DNA of 64,000 bases from Alkalibacterium thalassium (GTDB lineage Bacteria; Bacillota; Bacilli; Lactobacillales; Carnobacteriaceae_A): assembly GCF_900101165.1 (NCBI RefSeq), contig NZ_FNFK01000003.1:25963-89962 (forward strand), in the 5' to 3' direction. The notes below the pieces were generated by a model, which was not told where the DNA came from, ran no database searches, and saw only the letters and a list, made by a program, of their open reading frames with translations. Within the stretch, counting starts at the first letter, position 1, and every line of letters starts with the position of its first letter. This document shows, one piece after another, positions 1-8,133 of this stretch. The position numbers were made by a program, and so were the translations under genes.

Positions 1-125
1 AGCCGCGTCAGTCCTTTCGTCTTCGGACTGGGTTCTCTTACCTTCTCCGGTTCCTGATTGATGCCAGGCTGATGCAGGGGCTGTTGGTTCATTTCATACT
101 GTCTTGCTAAGTTATCATTCATCAT
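1..125 (-). CDS. ftsL: Cell division protein FtsL, N-terminal part (cut by window edge)
   Basis: About 41 residues are visible, beginning Met-Met and running off the left end. The part seen is the short hydrophilic cytoplasmic tail, rich in Gln, Pro and Lys; the membrane helix and coiled coil would lie outside. The call rests on position: it follows rsmH by 40 nt, where ftsL lies in the dcw cluster, and a small tail of this kind fits. A Shine-Dalgarno AGGAG (136-140) supports the start at 125 or at the second Met, 122. FtsL works with FtsB/DivIC in the septal divisome. Sequence identity alone would not prove it. Confidence 0.7.
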   Translation of the reverse strand, partial: MMNDNLARQYEMNQQPLHQPGINQEPEKVREPSPKTKGLTR

Positions 126-165
126 GTGATCAATACTCCTTTCTTCAATATACCGTTTTATCTGT

Positions 166-1119
166 TCAGCTGTTTCTCTGTTTTTCTGCGATTCTTAGTT
201 TTGCACTTCGAGACCGGTTATTCTCAGCCAGTTCCTCATCTCCAGGAATAATCGGCTTCCTGTTGATCAGCTTAAGTACCGGCTGCTCGTGATCAGGAAT
301 GACCGGAAGTCCTCTAGGTAGGTCCGGTAGCTTGGAGTAACTCTTGAACATCTGCTTGACAATGCGATCTTCCAGCGAATGGAATGTGATGACGCTGATC
401 CGTCCGTTAATATTTAATAGATCGATTGCTGCTTCGAGCGAGTCTTCAAGTGCGCCCAGTTCATCATTGACAGCTATCCTGAGGGCCTGAAAGATTCGTT
501 TGGCAGGATGCCCGCCTTTTCTTCTTGCCGGCGCCGGAATCGCTTCTTTAATCAGCTCAACCAGCTCCTGGGTTGTATTGATGGGTCTGTCTTTTCTTGT
601 AGATTCAATCAGTCTTGCGATCTGTTTAGAGAATTTTTCTTCCCCGTATCTAAAAAATATTCTGACTAAGTCGTTGTACTCCCAATTATTGACAATATCA
701 TGAGCATTTAAGTCCTGTGACTGATCCATTCGCATATCAAGGCGTGCATCTTTGTGATAACTGAATCCCCGTTCAGTGATGTCCAGTTGAGGTGACGAAA
801 CACCCAGGTCATACATGATACCGTCAACTTTCTGGACCCCAAGTCCATTCAATGCTGATGCAATATTTCTGAAGTTAGTGTGGACAAACGTGATTTTCCC
901 CTTATCCACCTCTTCTTTTAACAATTCTGCTGCATTATTAATTGCCGTAATATCCTGATCAAAAGAGTATAAATGTCCTCTCTCATCAAGTTTCTGAAGT
1001 ATAAGCGACGAGTGTCCGGCTCCGCCTAGTGTACAGTCAACGTAGACACCGTCTGGACGTATATTCAGACCCTCAACGGTTTCATTAAGTAAAACTGTTT
1101 CATGTTCAAATAGTGTCAT
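166..1119 (-). CDS. rsmH: 16S rRNA (cytosine(1402)-N(4))-methyltransferase RsmH
   Basis: RsmH (MraW) methylates N4 of C1402 in 16S rRNA using S-adenosylmethionine, tuning the decoding centre. The 317-residue length is normal for the family. The SAM-binding GGAGHS motif is at residues 32-37 and the [10 protein letters not shown] motif at about 104-113. The C-terminal half carries the conserved ITFHSLEDR block. It lies 15 nt after mraZ and 40 nt before ftsL, the standard dcw order, and is probably transcribed from the mraZ promoter. GGAGG stands ahead of the ATG. Confidence 0.97.
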   Translation of the reverse strand: MTLFEHETVLLNETVEGLNIRPDGVYVDCTLGGAGHSSLILQKLDERGHLYSFDQDITAINNAAELLKEEVDKGKITFVHTNFRNIASALNGLGVQKVDGIMYDLGVSSPQLDITERGFSYHKDARLDMRMDQSQDLNAHDIVNNWEYNDLVRIFFRYGEEKFSKQIARLIESTRKDRPINTTQELVELIKEAIPAPARRKGGHPAKRIFQALRIAVNDELGALEDSLEAAIDLLNINGRISVITFHSLEDRIVKQMFKSYSKLPDLPRGLPVIPDHEQPVLKLINRKPIIPGDEELAENNRSRSAKLRIAEKQRNS

Positions 1120-1134
1120 GTATATCCTCCGTTA

Positions 1135-1566
1135 CTAAAAGCCAAAGTCGATCATTTCTTCCGCTATTTCTTCAAAAGACTGGTCAGCATCTTGAGAAAA
1201 TGCTTCCCACTTCTCTTCACTCCAGATTTCAATCCTTTCTGATACACCAATGATATAGCAGGTCTTTTCCAGTACTGCATGATTGATCAGCGGACTCGGA
1301 AGGTTGATACGTCCTTGCTTATCCAGTGAACATTCAGTTGCAGCTGAATAAAGAAACCGTGTGAAGGTTCTTGATTCTTTCTTTGCCAGGGGAAGTTGCT
1401 TTAATTTATTTTCCAGCAAGGTCCATTCCTGCATGGGATAGCCAAAAAGGCAGCCATCCAGGCCACGGGTCACAATGAAACGCTCTCCCAGATCCTCACG
1501 GAACTTGGATGGGATGATCAGCCGACCTTTTGCATCAATATTATGCTTATATTCGCCTAATAACAT
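1135..1566 (-). CDS. mraZ: Transcriptional regulator MraZ
   Basis: MraZ is a DNA-binding protein made of two SpoVT/AbrB-like folds that represses or tunes its own dcw operon. I start it at the internal Met ([15 protein letters not shown]), giving 143 residues, the usual family length. AGGGGG lies about 8 nt upstream of that ATG, whereas a longer frame opening 21 nt earlier has no good site. The DAKGR and D-x-x-GR-I motifs of both half-domains are visible (near residues 10 and 85). It is the first gene of the dcw cluster, followed by rsmH and ftsL, with operator repeats just upstream. Confidence 0.96.
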   Translation of the reverse strand: MLLGEYKHNIDAKGRLIIPSKFREDLGERFIVTRGLDGCLFGYPMQEWTLLENKLKQLPLAKKESRTFTRFLYSAATECSLDKQGRINLPSPLINHAVLEKTCYIIGVSERIEIWSEEKWEAFSQDADQSFEEIAEEMIDFGF

Positions 1567-1600
1567 TTCACTGCCCCCTCTCCCCACTTATAAGGCTAAG

Positions 1601-1630
1601 TCTACCACAATCCCCCACTTTCTACCACAT
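1601..1630 (-). promoter_or_regulatory. MraZ-binding repeats (three 10-bp direct repeats)
   Basis: On the minus strand three GTGG cores occur at exact 10-bp spacing (GTGGTAGAAA, GTGGGGGATT, GTGGTAGACT). Known MraZ operators are tandem GTGG/TGGG repeats spaced about one helical turn ahead of mraZ. The repeats cover the expected transcription start, which fits autoregulation. Confidence 0.8.
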
Positions 1631-1631
1631 C

Positions 1632-1653
1632 ATTATACAAATAAAACACAATT
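1632..1653 (-). promoter_or_regulatory. Putative mraZ promoter
   Basis: A consensus -10 TATAAT is read on the minus strand at 1632-1637. The best -35 is a weak TTTTAC, 16 bp upstream. The predicted start site, near 1625, falls inside the MraZ repeats. Confidence 0.6.
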
Positions 1654-1670
1654 GTAAAATAAAACTGGCA

Positions 1671-1719
1671 AAAAAAAAAAGCATCCGGAAAATATGACTG
1701 CCGTCATACTCTCGGATGC
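1671..1719 (-). terminator. Intrinsic terminator after the DUF3397 gene
   Basis: Minus-strand stem GCATCCG/CGGATGC with an inner ATGACGGCAGTCAT palindrome, followed by ten T residues. It separates the DUF3397 transcript from the mraZ promoter. Confidence 0.85.
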
Positions 1720-1744
1720 TTTGAGCTATTCTCTAAGTTGATAC

Positions 1745-2125
1745 TTAAATAATGGCCAGATAAGTAATGAAGATGCCTATTGCAATATACCCAGTAAGAA
1801 GAATTAGGAACACATATCTCCACCAGATCCTGAAGAAAAAGTAAATGTTCAGTTCTTCTTTAACGAACGTTCTGAATGTGGCGATGATAATCCCCGTTAG
1901 AGACAGGACAATAATAATGTACGGAATGAAATTGATTTCAAAGTAAAGCTTCCCTAAAAAAAATAATAAAATCAGCATGTAAGGGATTAGCAGATCCACT
2001 ACTTTGACGGGAATATTTACCAACCTGAACTGGCGGTTTATCTTTTTTGAAAACAGCAGGATAATGATTGGCAAAATATAAAATATAATTATAATCAAAT
2101 CGACTGAACCATCAATGATGTCCAC
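1745..2125 (-). CDS. DUF3397 family membrane protein
   Basis: A 126-residue, very hydrophobic protein with four likely membrane helices (about residues 9-25, 41-63, 67-85 and 100-125). I recognise it as DUF3397 mainly from this profile and from its place between rpmF and mraZ, where such genes occur in Lactobacillales. No function is known to me. The start is uncertain: the frame opens with GTG, an in-frame stop lies just upstream, and AGGAA abuts the GTG, so initiation a few codons later is possible. Terminators stand on both sides, so it may be transcribed alone. Confidence 0.7.
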   Translation of the reverse strand: MDIIDGSVDLIIIIFYILPIIILLFSKKINRQFRLVNIPVKVVDLLIPYMLILLFFLGKLYFEINFIPYIIIVLSLTGIIIATFRTFVKEELNIYFFFRIWWRYVFLILLTGYIAIGIFITYLAII

Positions 2126-2155
2126 TTCCTATCCATTCATACGATTAACTATCAG

Positions 2156-2192
2156 AAAAAGCGTTCATGAGTTAACCCATAAACGCTTTTTT
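2156..2192. terminator. Terminator between rpmF and the DUF3397 gene
   Basis: Symmetrical hairpin with AAAAAGCGTT and AACGCTTTTTT arms, so it could work on both strands. It follows rpmF on the minus strand and precedes the DUF3397 gene. Confidence 0.8.
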
Positions 2193-2228
2193 CTAAACTC
2201 TATATTGAGTCGATCGTGTATGCTACGA

Positions 2229-2408
2229 TTAACTTTCTTTGCTTACTACCTCTTTACCTGCGTAAAATCCGCAAGATGGGCATACATGGTGGTTACGCTT
2301 CACTTCACCACAGTTTGGACAATCACTCATGTTTGGAAGGTCCAATTTGATATGAGTACGTCTTTTTGCTTTTCTGCTAGTAGATGTTCTTCTTTTAGGT
2401 ACTGCCAT
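2229..2408 (-). CDS. rpmF: 50S ribosomal protein L32
   Basis: A 59-residue L32 beginning AVPKRRTS after the Met, the standard N-terminus. An AAGGAGG site lies about 12 nt upstream of this ATG, and a possible 14-codon extension upstream is not supported. Two CxxC pairs (CPNC and CPSC) form a zinc ribbon, so this is the zinc-binding (C+) type. It follows the yceD gene by 45 nt, an arrangement conserved across bacteria, and shares its promoter and leader at 3045-3145. Confidence 0.97.
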   Translation of the reverse strand: MAVPKRRTSTSRKAKRRTHIKLDLPNMSDCPNCGEVKRNHHVCPSCGFYAGKEVVSKES

Positions 2409-2453
2409 TTTCCAACACACCTCCTTAAAAGGATTCGATTCCTGATTCAAATA

Positions 2454-3017
2454 CTACTCATTGTCCTCTTTGAACAGATCTTTCAATGCGGCAAATCGGG
2501 GATCACCCTCACCATCATCAGCCAATCCTGGATGATCGTTATGGTCTTCCTCATCAATAACATGCCAGTCTTTTCCACTGGGCATCATGCCAGATTGACG
2601 CTCGTCCTCGGTAAAAACCTGAGTAGGTTTATTAGTTAAAATAGTATCTTCGATCGGTTTCTGCAAATCAAGAATGTCTTCAGATAATTCCTCGACCAGT
2701 TCATCCTCTGTAAATGATTCCAGTGATACAGATGATAGTGCCGGCAGATAAATTTCAGAAAATGGGATAGTCAACTGAACCTTGACGGGTTCCAGTGAAC
2801 GTGACGAAGGCATTGTGAGAACCGTATCGAGTACGAGATCCACATAATAAACTTCATTTTTTTCATTTTCCAGTGTCCCTCTAATCTGTATTGGCTCAGC
2901 ATAAAGGATTTCATTATCTCTATTTTTCAGTGATTCTGAGAAATCGACTGTCCCATCCAGTTTTAATGGCTGGTACTGATATCTTTTTAATTCGTTTAAT
3001 GCCCATTTAGTTTTCAA
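2454..3017 (-). CDS. yceD: YceD family protein (DUF177)
   Basis: DUF177/YceD proteins sit directly before rpmF and are linked to 23S rRNA accumulation and large-subunit assembly; the biochemical role is not settled. The protein is 187 residues with a long acidic C-terminal third. The start is unusual: no ATG is available. GAGG lies 8 nt before a TTG (MKTKWALNELKRYQ), which matches the family N-terminus. A GTG three codons earlier (3026) overlaps the GAGG site itself and is less likely. Confidence 0.88.
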   Translation of the reverse strand: MKTKWALNELKRYQYQPLKLDGTVDFSESLKNRDNEILYAEPIQIRGTLENEKNEVYYVDLVLDTVLTMPSSRSLEPVKVQLTIPFSEIYLPALSSVSLESFTEDELVEELSEDILDLQKPIEDTILTNKPTQVFTEDERQSGMMPSGKDWHVIDEEDHNDHPGLADDGEGDPRFAALKDLFKEDNE

Positions 3018-3044
3018 TGACTTCACCTCAGTGTTTGTCGGTTA

Positions 3045-3110
3045 GTTCTGCTAGGATAAAAAGCAGTCACTGCTGAGAACCTAGAGGGTAGACCTTGTAC
3101 TTGGACAACA
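3045..3110 (-). promoter_or_regulatory. Structured leader with a possible attenuator ahead of yceD-rpmF
   Basis: The leader contains a minus-strand hairpin AGCAGT-G-ACTGCT (3062-3074) followed by TTTTTAT, which looks like an intrinsic terminator. Competing pairings exist: CTAGG with CCTAG (3051-3055 with 3080-3084) and GTTCT with AGAAC (3076-3080 with 3045-3049). The last two cross, so they would be alternative folds. The hairpin lies downstream of the strong promoter, inside the untranslated leader. It could instead just end the tmcAL transcript. Confidence 0.45.
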
Positions 3111-3116
3111 AAAATA

Positions 3117-3145
3117 ATTATACTATTTTAGTCCATTATTGTCAA
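3117..3145 (-). promoter_or_regulatory. Consensus sigma-A promoter for yceD-rpmF
   Basis: Perfect TTGACA (3140-3145), a 17-bp spacer and perfect TATAAT (3117-3122) on the minus strand. The -35 and spacer lie inside the last codons of tmcAL. It is the strongest promoter match seen in the window, fitting a ribosomal protein operon. Confidence 0.88.
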
Positions 3146-4328
3146 TAAAATTAATTGGTTTCGTATAAAAATCTTGATGATTTATCTGCTCTTTATCAGC
3201 TAGACGATAAATATGTCCAGCCTTGATGTCCTGCTCAAAATTGGGTGCTGTTCTTTTATTAAGATTGGAAACCAATTTGATCGACCATTCATTTTTGTGC
3301 TTGCCAATATAACCTCGACCTGCTTCTGTAAATCCAAGAAGACGCACAGCTTCAATTCTCTTTTCTGCCATGTTTATAGCCTGTTTAGTATTGTTCAATA
3401 ATATATGACAGCAGATACGCTGCAGGGACACCCAGGTCAACTGCCTAGTCTTAACAGATTCGATAAACTCCTTCATTGATACTGCATCGCTGATTTTCTC
3501 TTTCAAGCGGTACTCCAGTCCCTTCTCCATCAGATAGATCTGACTAAGGTCTTCAGTGCTTATCGCTGATAATCTGTAGTCAAGCAGACGAAACAGATTT
3601 TCCCATGATATAAGTGGGTGATTTTTCAGCACATCATACATTTCGGCCGGTACAAATGTTTCGACAGCCGTAAAGGCTTCTCGCTTCTCAAGCAGCGTTC
3701 TTCTAATAGCTGTTGCACTGGCTATACTGAATGAACTGTCAAGTTCATCATCATGATAGTGGCTGTTTTTTCTGGGAACAGTTTGGATGGACATGTCGTA
3801 TCCATTCCTTCTTATTTCTTTAGCATACGCAAAACCAAGCATGTTGTTTGGTTGAGTGAGATCAAGTGGAAACTGACTGAAATAAGTGTTGATCACATCA
3901 CTGAAATTCTGGGCATACGTCTGTTTCTGCTGATGCGCCTGTCTGAACAAGTCGTCCAGTTCAGCCTCATTTTCTAGATACAGGTCCGCAGCTTCTCCAA
4001 AAGCCTGACTATTCCCACTCTCACTTCCAAAACTGATCAGATCACAACCCAGACAGTTAAGGACCGATACAGCCCCTTCAGCAAAAAAATCAGCCGGCTG
4101 AACACTAAAGTCAGTCGGCAGTTCCACAACGATATCTGCTCCATTCATCAGTGCAGCTCGGGCTCTTGACCATTTGTCAACGATTGCCGGTTCCCCTCTC
4201 TGAAGGAAATTACCACTCATTACAACAATAATAATATCAGCTTTTAATTTTTTTCTAGTCTCTTCAAGATGATACTGGTGTCCGTTATGAAACGGATTAT
4301 ATTCAGCAACGATCCCACACACTCTCAT
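3123..4328 (-). CDS. tmcAL: tRNA(Met) cytidine acetate ligase TmcAL (YlbM)
   Basis: TmcAL makes N4-acetylcytidine at the wobble position of elongator tRNA(Met) from acetate and ATP. The 401-residue length is typical. The nucleotidyltransferase HxGH motif is at residues 14-17 (AEYNPFHNGH), and a SATAIRR motif near residue 205 matches the second nucleotide-binding loop of the family. It closes the yqeG-to-yqeM operon, starting 10 nt after yqeM. Its 3' end carries the promoter of the next operon. Confidence 0.95.
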   Translation of the reverse strand: MRVCGIVAEYNPFHNGHQYHLEETRKKLKADIIIVVMSGNFLQRGEPAIVDKWSRARAALMNGADIVVELPTDFSVQPADFFAEGAVSVLNCLGCDLISFGSESGNSQAFGEAADLYLENEAELDDLFRQAHQQKQTYAQNFSDVINTYFSQFPLDLTQPNNMLGFAYAKEIRRNGYDMSIQTVPRKNSHYHDDELDSSFSIASATAIRRTLLEKREAFTAVETFVPAEMYDVLKNHPLISWENLFRLLDYRLSAISTEDLSQIYLMEKGLEYRLKEKISDAVSMKEFIESVKTRQLTWVSLQRICCHILLNNTKQAINMAEKRIEAVRLLGFTEAGRGYIGKHKNEWSIKLVSNLNKRTAPNFEQDIKAGHIYRLADKEQINHQDFYTKPINFIDNNGLK

Positions 4329-4337
4329 CCTGTCACC

Positions 4338-5060
4338 TTACTTTCTGACTTCGAAAAACCATCGTTCACTATCTGATTCGACCGTATCAGTAAAATCAGC
4401 TGTTAGGTCGACTGTTCTAAATCCTGCTTTCTTCAGCAGCTGTATATATACTTCAACAGGATAGGTACGTTCTGAATGGACTTCTTCAAATCGCTCATAT
4501 CGGCCTTCATCTGTTTCTACAAAAAATGTCAAATGATGATCGACTGACCCTTCATGCTCCCCTTCGTAACTGTCCCATAAAAAGACGATATCATCAACTT
4601 CTGCATGGAAGGAAAATTCCTGAAAGAGCTCCATTTTATGAAGAGAATGTACATCGAATAAAAAGACCCCTTCATCAGAAAGAACCGAGTAGACTTCTTT
4701 AAAAACCTTAGCGAGAGATGCTTCATCTTCCATATAACACAGTGCATCACTGTAGCAGATGACACTATCATACTGAGGGAGCTCTGAGAGTTCTTTCATG
4801 TCCCCTTGAAGAAGAGGGAAAAAGACTTTGCTTTCAGTCTGCCTGTCGTAAGCCAGGCTTAGCATCTCTTCAGACAGATCAAGACCTGTCAGGTCATAAC
4901 CCGACTCTTTGAGCATAATACCCAGGATTCCTGTTCCACAGCCCAGCTCAAGCATTGTCCGATTCTCTGATACATGTTTTTTAGTATACTCCAGCCACTT
5001 GCCATACAGACTATCGTCCATGAGCTGATCGTATACTTTAGCAAACCAGTTGTAGCTCAT
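4338..5060 (-). CDS. yqeM: Class I SAM-dependent methyltransferase YqeM
   Basis: A 240-residue Rossmann-fold methyltransferase. Motif I ELGCGTGILG is near residues 40-49 and a second acidic motif GLDLSEEML is about 20 residues later. The substrate is unknown. The start codon overlaps the rsfS stop by one base (TAATG), implying translational coupling. Its constant place between rsfS and tmcAL in Firmicutes supports the YqeM name and hints at an RNA- or ribosome-related role, which is only inference. Confidence 0.9.
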   Translation of the reverse strand: MSYNWFAKVYDQLMDDSLYGKWLEYTKKHVSENRTMLELGCGTGILGIMLKESGYDLTGLDLSEEMLSLAYDRQTESKVFFPLLQGDMKELSELPQYDSVICYSDALCYMEDEASLAKVFKEVYSVLSDEGVFLFDVHSLHKMELFQEFSFHAEVDDIVFLWDSYEGEHEGSVDHHLTFFVETDEGRYERFEEVHSERTYPVEVYIQLLKKAGFRTVDLTADFTDTVESDSERWFFEVRK

Positions 5061-5419
5061 TAGCTCAGCCAGCCGCTGACGTCGACCCGCTCAGCATCAG
5101 ACCAAAGTCTCTCCAGTTTGTAAAACTCTCGCTCTTCTTCATTAAATAGATGTATGATTACATCTCCTAAGTCAATCAGGATCCATTTCCCCTGGTCCTT
5201 ACCTTCCACTCGTTTAACAGGCTGCTGATTCTTTTCAGCCGCCTCCAGTATACTTTGGGCAATTGCATCAAGCTGACGATTGTTGTTGGCGTGCATGATT
5301 ACAAAATAGTCTGCTAGAAGTGATACTTCTTTCATATCCAATGCCAGTATTTCCTGAGCCAATTTATCATCAGCTGATTTTACTACATACTCTAATAGTT
5401 CAATAGACGAACGGGTCAT
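5060..5419 (-). CDS. rsfS: Ribosomal silencing factor RsfS
   Basis: RsfS binds L14 on the 50S subunit and blocks subunit joining when nutrients are short. The 119-residue length matches the family (DUF143/Iojap). Conserved features are the DYFVIMHANNNRQLDAIA block (residues about 37-54), GKWILIDLGDVIIHLF and the closing FYKLERLW. The start lies inside the end of yqeK and the stop overlaps yqeM, so the three are translationally coupled. Confidence 0.96.
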   Translation of the reverse strand: MTRSSIELLEYVVKSADDKLAQEILALDMKEVSLLADYFVIMHANNNRQLDAIAQSILEAAEKNQQPVKRVEGKDQGKWILIDLGDVIIHLFNEEEREFYKLERLWSDAERVDVSGWLS

Positions 5420-6032
5420 CTTGCTCCTCCTTATTTTTTACGCCCCAGGCATTGTAGGTTTCGATTGCCTTCGGATATATTTTTGCCTTGCGTTTAATCA
5501 GATTTTTCAATGTGTACCTGGAAATGTAAGCTATCGTCGACTCAAGGTCGGTCTTTGAAAGCTGACGCGCTTCTTCCACACCATTGAAAGACCGGTTAGG
5601 TTCGATGAAATCTGCGATATAGATGATCTGCGCCACGATATCCATTCGTGGTGAACCGATCGTATGGTATTTTATTGCATCCAGTATCTCTTCATCATCT
5701 AAATGATACTCATTTTTCATCAGAACAGCTCCAACCGGCCCGTGCCAGATATTACTTCCAAACTGAAGCATTTCCAGATCCAGATTTTCACTAATTATCA
5801 GATCACGCATTTCTTCATCCGGTTTTTCTTTAGCATAGTCATGAGCCAGCGCCGCTATACTGACTTTCTCCTTGTCAGCATTATAAATATCGGCTAGTTT
5901 CAATGCTGTTTTTTCAACTCTCAAGACGTGCTTGAACCGTCTTTTACTGAGCGTTTTTTCCATCAGTTCGATAAGTTCGGCTCTTGAAAGATCAAGGTAG
6001 TTCTGAGAATAAATCGGTTTGTTAGTTTTCAT
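5400..6032 (-). CDS. yqeK: HD-domain hydrolase YqeK (bis(5'-nucleosyl)-tetraphosphatase, symmetrical)
   Basis: YqeK-type HD proteins split diadenosine tetraphosphate symmetrically to two ADP, using metal ions. The HD signature is visible as HVLRVEKTAL (His near residue 35), AALAHDYAK (His-Asp near 64) and WHGPVGAVL (His near 97). The length of 210 residues is slightly longer than many family members. It overlaps nadD at its start and rsfS at its end, the standard nadD-yqeK-rsfS order. Confidence 0.93.
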   Translation of the reverse strand: MKTNKPIYSQNYLDLSRAELIELMEKTLSKRRFKHVLRVEKTALKLADIYNADKEKVSIAALAHDYAKEKPDEEMRDLIISENLDLEMLQFGSNIWHGPVGAVLMKNEYHLDDEEILDAIKYHTIGSPRMDIVAQIIYIADFIEPNRSFNGVEEARQLSKTDLESTIAYISRYTLKNLIKRKAKIYPKAIETYNAWGVKNKEEQDDPFVY

Positions 6033-6663
6033 CTTTATATAGTCCTTCGCTTTCGATATACTTCTCGGTTTCAGCCGTGACTAGATACTTGATCGAACAC
6101 CCGTCTCTCACCTTCTGGCGGATCATACTCGAGCTGATATCCACATCAGGCACGTCCACCATGATCACAGGGTACGCGGACTCGGTCTGATAGTTGGGGC
6201 GGTTCACGGCAACAAACTGAACGAGCTGAATAAGTTCATCTATTTTATGCCAGTTTGGCAGATCTTCGACCATATCTGCTCCTATGATAAAGTAGAATTC
6301 TGTATCCGGATGCTTCTCTTTAAGTAGTCTCATCGTATCATAAGTGTAACTCTTGCCTTTTCTTTCTATTTCACTTAAATCGATGTCAAACTGGTCATTG
6401 TCTGACAGTGAACGTTCAAGCATGTTTACTCTGTGTACATGATCGATTGTCTGTTTCGACTGCTTATGAGGAGGTTCATATGATGGCATGAACAGGATAG
6501 TATCCAGGTCAAGCTGATCCCTCACATGTTCTGCTATGATCAGATGCCCTAGATGAGGAGGATTAAAAGTCCCTCCAAGTATGCCGATTTTTTTATCAGG
6601 AATTGACTGTAATAGTTCAGTGAGCACTTCGGGTTCAATGATTTTGGAAACGTTATGACTCAC
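6022..6663 (-). CDS. nadD: Nicotinate-nucleotide adenylyltransferase NadD
   Basis: NadD adenylates nicotinate mononucleotide in NAD synthesis. GGTFNPPHLGH (residues about 30-40) holds the HxGH nucleotidyltransferase motif, and SSSMIRQ near residue 182 is the second ATP-binding motif. The protein has about 25 extra residues before the usual start of the fold. It begins with GTG preceded by AGGTG about 10 nt away. It sits between yhbY and yqeK. Confidence 0.96.
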   Translation of the reverse strand: MSHNVSKIIEPEVLTELLQSIPDKKIGILGGTFNPPHLGHLIIAEHVRDQLDLDTILFMPSYEPPHKQSKQTIDHVHRVNMLERSLSDNDQFDIDLSEIERKGKSYTYDTMRLLKEKHPDTEFYFIIGADMVEDLPNWHKIDELIQLVQFVAVNRPNYQTESAYPVIMVDVPDVDISSSMIRQKVRDGCSIKYLVTAETEKYIESEGLYKDEN

Positions 6664-6679
6664 TTGTTTACACCTGCCT

Positions 6680-6997
6680 TTAATTTGATCTTGGTAGTCT
6701 GGAAGAGAAGTGCTGATATTTTTCTTCTTCTGCCCGCTTGTACAGCACTAAAACTCTCCCTATCGTCTGAACGACAGTAATATCTGATTCTTCTTCGATT
6801 AGCTCTTTTGCCTCTTTGGTGGTCCAGTCAGTATTCTGCAGCAGCTGGACTTTCATCAGTTCTTTATTTTCTAGAGAATCTTCAAATTCTCTTATCATTT
6901 CAACAGTCAGCCCGTTTTTTCCAATCTGAAACAGGGGTGACATATCATGTGCTTCTGCTCTCAAGAAGCGTTTCTGCTTGCCTGTTAATTTCATCAT
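6680..6997 (-). CDS. yhbY: YhbY family RNA-binding protein (CRM domain)
   Basis: A small CRM-domain protein associated with 50S precursor assembly. It begins LTGKQKRFLRAEAH and holds the typical GKNGLT turn near residue 28, where the CRM GxxG loop is. At 105 residues it is the normal size plus a short tail. ATG occurs twice in tandem; AAGG spacing favours the second (6994). It lies 12 nt after yqeH in the operon. Confidence 0.95.
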   Translation of the reverse strand: MMKLTGKQKRFLRAEAHDMSPLFQIGKNGLTVEMIREFEDSLENKELMKVQLLQNTDWTTKEAKELIEEESDITVVQTIGRVLVLYKRAEEEKYQHFSSRLPRSN

Positions 6998-7008
6998 TGT
7001 CCTTCTTT

Positions 7009-8133
7009 CTAAATTAATTGCTTTCTGATCAGTACGTCAACACCCTCAGGGGCCCATGCCGCAATCTTTGTATCTGCTTGATCGATGGAAATCCAGCCTA
7101 AGCCAGAGAATACAATATCAGAAGGCGCAGAGGTGACGAACTCGTATCGCTTCATACCGGTTATCCTACTATCCTTTGAAGGGGGAGTTAGCAGTTCCCC
7201 TTTCTGGCTGGAGTATAGCTCATCAGCTTTTTCAGTTTTCGTTCTGTGTATATACAAGTCGTTAGCAAAGTAACTGACAAATGGCTGCTTCTTATTACCG
7301 GAAATATAATCAAAGCGTGCCAGACCGGCAATGAAGAGCGTCTGATTTTCATTCAGTTGATAACTTTTCGGCTTAATTTCTTTTCTTGGTGTGATTTCCT
7401 TGATGTCTTTCGCTGATAGATAATACGACAGCTGACCAGGCTGGATCACTCCAGGGGTATCGACCAGCATCCGTTCGTCATCGAGAGGGATTTCAATTTT
7501 ACCAAGTGTAGTACCTGGAAAATATGAAGTCGTCACGACATCTGATTCATCTGTTGCCAGATTGATGATCTGATTTACTAGCGTGGATTTTCCGACATTA
7601 GTGGTTCCTACGATGTAGACATCTTTTCCTTTTCTTGCTTTTTCGATATGTCCCATCAGGTCCATAACATGCTCTTTACTGAGTGCACTGATCAGATGGA
7701 CGCTATCCGGTCTGATTCCGACCAGGTGGGCCTGTTCAGTTATCCACTGTCTCATTTTAGAGTGCTTCAAGGACTTTGGCAGGAGATCGACTTTATTTCC
7801 TACAATCATCAATGGATTTTGTCCAGCAAATCTTTGTATGCCCGATATAATACTTCCATTAAAGTCAAAAATGTCCACCAAGTTAACGATAAGCGCATCT
7901 TTTTGGCTTAATTCATGAAGCATATTAAGAAAATCATCGTCTGTCAACTCTACATCCTGAACCTCGTTGTAATGTCTCAGTCGAAAACATCGCTTACAAT
8001 AGACAGCTTCATCTTGTGCTGCTTTTTCTAGAGTCTTAGTTGGTGCGAAACCGGATTTTGATTCATCTTTATCCTGGAGTTCTGCTCCACAGCCTATACA
8101 ATGAAGCGAGTCATTTTGTTCTATTTCTGTCAT
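7009..8133 (-). CDS. yqeH: Ribosome biogenesis GTPase YqeH
   Basis: YqeH is a circularly permuted GTPase needed for 30S assembly. An N-terminal zinc finger (CIGC at about 12-15 and CKRC at about 46-49) precedes the GTPase motifs, which come in the permuted order: G4 NKVDLL near 113, then G1 GTTNVGKST near 176 and G3 DTPG near 225. The length of 374 residues is typical. It overlaps the end of yqeG by 23 nt. Confidence 0.97.
   Translation of the reverse strand: MTEIEQNDSLHCIGCGAELQDKDESKSGFAPTKTLEKAAQDEAVYCKRCFRLRHYNEVQDVELTDDDFLNMLHELSQKDALIVNLVDIFDFNGSIISGIQRFAGQNPLMIVGNKVDLLPKSLKHSKMRQWITEQAHLVGIRPDSVHLISALSKEHVMDLMGHIEKARKGKDVYIVGTTNVGKSTLVNQIINLATDESDVVTTSYFPGTTLGKIEIPLDDERMLVDTPGVIQPGQLSYYLSAKDIKEITPRKEIKPKSYQLNENQTLFIAGLARFDYISGNKKQPFVSYFANDLYIHRTKTEKADELYSSQKGELLTPPSKDSRITGMKRYEFVTSAPSDIVFSGLGWISIDQADTKIAAWAPEGVDVLIRKQLI

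Noticed and set aside
2115..2639. A 174-codon open frame on the plus strand over rpmF and yceD
   Set aside because: It is antisense to two clear genes, has no family pattern and no ribosome-binding site.
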